This document shows, piece by piece, positions 56,148 to 57,023 of a stretch of DNA of 57,023 nucleotides; position 1 is the first letter of the stretch; each line of letters starts with the position of its first letter. The position numbers and the translations under genes are program-made. This DNA is from Actinomycetota bacterium (lineage in GTDB: Bacteria; Actinomycetota; Thermoleophilia; RBG-16-64-13): assembly GCA_018830645.1 (NCBI GenBank), contig JAHJSA010000075.1, forward strand, positions 1-57,023. Direction: 5' to 3'. The notes under the pieces are model-generated. The model was given only the letters and a program-made list of their open reading frames with translations, did no database searches and was not told the origin of the DNA.

Positions 56148-56211
56148 ACTCCCGCAGGCGAGGGATTGGCTCCCTGCAGGCGAGCAGTCGACTCCCGCAG
56201 ACGAGGGGCAG
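56127..56211. repeat. Four 21-22 bp tandem repeats starting inside the regulator stop region
   Basis: Units near ACTCCCGCAGGCGAGGAGTAA begin at 56127, 56148, 56170 and 56191, with increasing divergence. The first contains the TAA stop. The array fills the gap to the stop of the opposing cytochrome gene. Confidence 0.9.
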
Positions 56212-56219
56212 GCCGGATC

Positions 56220-56774
56220 CTACAGGTTCCGCGCGAACCGGTCGATCAGGAACCCGCCCACCAAGCCGAGCACGATCGTCACCGCGGCCACCACTACCCC
56301 GACCGTCCGTCCGGTGCTCGCCGCTACATCCACGCCTTCCCGCGGCTCTTGGTCCCCCTCGAGCTTCTCCTGAGTAAGGCCGCTGTAGAACCACGAGGAC
56401 ACCCCGGCGCGCAGGTGCACGTTCGAGGTGTGGCAGTCCATGCAGCGCCCGGCGCTGGTCTCGGCCCTGAAGTCGGGGTGGATCGCGTCAACATCGTGGC
56501 ACCCCATGCACACGCCCACATCTGGAGACGGTCTGAAGTCGCCTCCGTGCGTGTTGTGACACGCCTCGCAGGAGACTCCGTTGCGGCCGTGGTTCTGAGT
56601 GCGCCACGTGTCGACGATCTCACGACTCACCGCGCCGTGGCAGGACACACAGATGGGGTCACCGGGCAGCGTGGTGGGAGTCGTACCGGTCTCGGCCAGA
56701 GCCGAGCCCGCAGTTCCCAGCAGCAGGAGGGCGGCCGCGAAGAGGGCACCGGCGATGAATCTTGCGCGCCCCAT
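56220..56774 (-). CDS. Membrane-anchored tetraheme cytochrome c
   Basis: 184 residues. A signal peptide at 1-27 (GALFAAALLLLGTAGSALAE) is followed by four CXXCH motifs at 42-46, 69-73, 89-93 and 111-115, with extra His at 62, 76, 99 and 120 as likely distal ligands, in the style of NapC/NrfH-like and cytochrome c7-type proteins. A C-terminal membrane helix (~158-178) anchors the domain outside. The start ATG overlaps the cytochrome b stop (TGATG), so both belong to one complex. It likely takes electrons from the quinol-oxidising cytochrome b. Confidence 0.92.
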   Translation of the reverse strand: MGRARFIAGALFAAALLLLGTAGSALAETGTTPTTLPGDPICVSCHGAVSREIVDTWRTQNHGRNGVSCEACHNTHGGDFRPSPDVGVCMGCHDVDAIHPDFRAETSAGRCMDCHTSNVHLRAGVSSWFYSGLTQEKLEGDQEPREGVDVAASTGRTVGVVVAAVTIVLGLVGGFLIDRFARNL

Positions 56775-57023
56775 CACTCGAACCCCAAGAACCCAAGGAG
56801 GGTGAGGGTGAGGGCGGCGATTGCTCCAAGACCCACGACGGTGTTCAGGATGGCGCGTCCCCAGCGGTAGCGGGTGATACGCCCCCAGAAGAAGGGCACG
56901 GTGAAGAGCATGACGGGGAAGAGGATGAAGCTGAAGCCCACCCCCAGCCAGCGGGGCACGTACTTGAGGAGCTGGTAGACGGCGAGGAAGTACCACTCGG
57001 GCTCGATGCCGGCCGGGGTGCGC
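56774..57023 (-). CDS. C-terminal part of a cytochrome b/b6 (partial)
   Basis: 82 residues are visible; the gene runs off the window edge. TPAGIEPEWYFLAVYQLLKYVP contains the PEWY motif that lines the quinol-oxidation site of bc1/b6f complexes. Two to three membrane helices follow (GVGFSFILFPVMLFTVPFFWG, ILNTVVGLGAIAALTLTLLGF). Co-translation with a tetraheme cytochrome, rather than a usual cytochrome c1 or f, marks a non-standard bc-type complex. Confidence 0.92.
   Translation of the reverse strand, partial: RTPAGIEPEWYFLAVYQLLKYVPRWLGVGFSFILFPVMLFTVPFFWGRITRYRWGRAILNTVVGLGAIAALTLTLLGFLGFE

Noticed and set aside
1-57023. Insertion sequences, prophage or integrative element borders
   Set aside because: No transposase, integrase, tRNA-associated direct repeats or phage genes were seen; composition is even apart from small AT-rich regulatory patches.

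Overview
The window is about 57 kb of high-GC bacterial DNA with dense, heavily overlapping genes (many ATGA, GTGA or TGATG joints). Cell-wall-binding repeat type 2 proteins, a T-box in front of an actinobacterial-style ileS, MoxR/DUF58/transglutaminase genes, cytochrome bd, CXXCH proteins and siroheme sulfite reductase suggest an environmental, anaerobic or microaerophilic Actinobacteriota member, perhaps related to Coriobacteriia. That placement is inference; there is no rRNA here. I see no prophage, transposase, tRNA or CRISPR array.

Layout. 1-10.4 kb is an accessory-looking stretch: a DMT transporter, an MmeI-like single-chain restriction-modification enzyme whose conserved N-terminus is cut off from its ATG by an amber codon, a 5'-truncated cell-wall-binding gene, a SnoaL-like protein, a NuoG/hydrogenase-type iron-sulfur protein, an intact NHL plus cell-wall-binding surface protein, and YjbQ. 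10.4-15.7 kb (minus) holds a response-regulator diguanylate cyclase followed by GtrA, GT2 and a large membrane protein, probably cell-envelope glycan assembly. 15.8-21.9 kb (plus) is an overlapping run: L,D-transpeptidase, mtaB, dtd, PHP phosphatase, diacylglycerol kinase-like protein and two TPR proteins. 21.9-26.3 kb (minus) is ileS with a T-box leader and a methyltransferase. 26.6-34.0 kb (plus) has a cysteine desulfurase, then MoxR-DUF58-transglutaminase and a MetE/UroD-like protein. 34.1-36.4 kb (minus) is cydAB.

36.6-41.3 kb (plus) is an assimilatory sulfur locus: a DUF2292 mini-gene with a strong promoter, a dyad at the start site and a strong terminator, then APS reductase, a cysteine synthase-family enzyme and a sulfite reductase fused to a TusA domain. 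After a PAP2-like protein and a dicluster ferredoxin, 42.6-54.0 kb (minus) is one chemosensory/c-di-GMP cluster: a membrane diguanylate cyclase with an extracytoplasmic CXXCH motif, a DUF4388 protein, CheR, an MCP with almost no external domain, CheW, CheY, CheB, CheA, CheC, CheD and a second GAF-GGDEF enzyme. 54.1-57.0 kb has a DUF166 protein divergent from a SufR-like regulator over a dyad operator, then a tetraheme cytochrome c and the end of a cytochrome b.

The clearest window-wide oddity is recurrent short tandem duplication. At least fourteen unrelated arrays (units 15-30 bp, 2-5 copies) lie at gene 3' ends, often duplicating the stop codon, in short intergenic gaps, or in linkers of otherwise conserved proteins. 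Inside genes the period is a multiple of three in every array I measured; outside genes it is 15-22 bp. The most promising biology is the heme-linked diguanylate cyclase and chemosensory cluster without visible flagellar genes.
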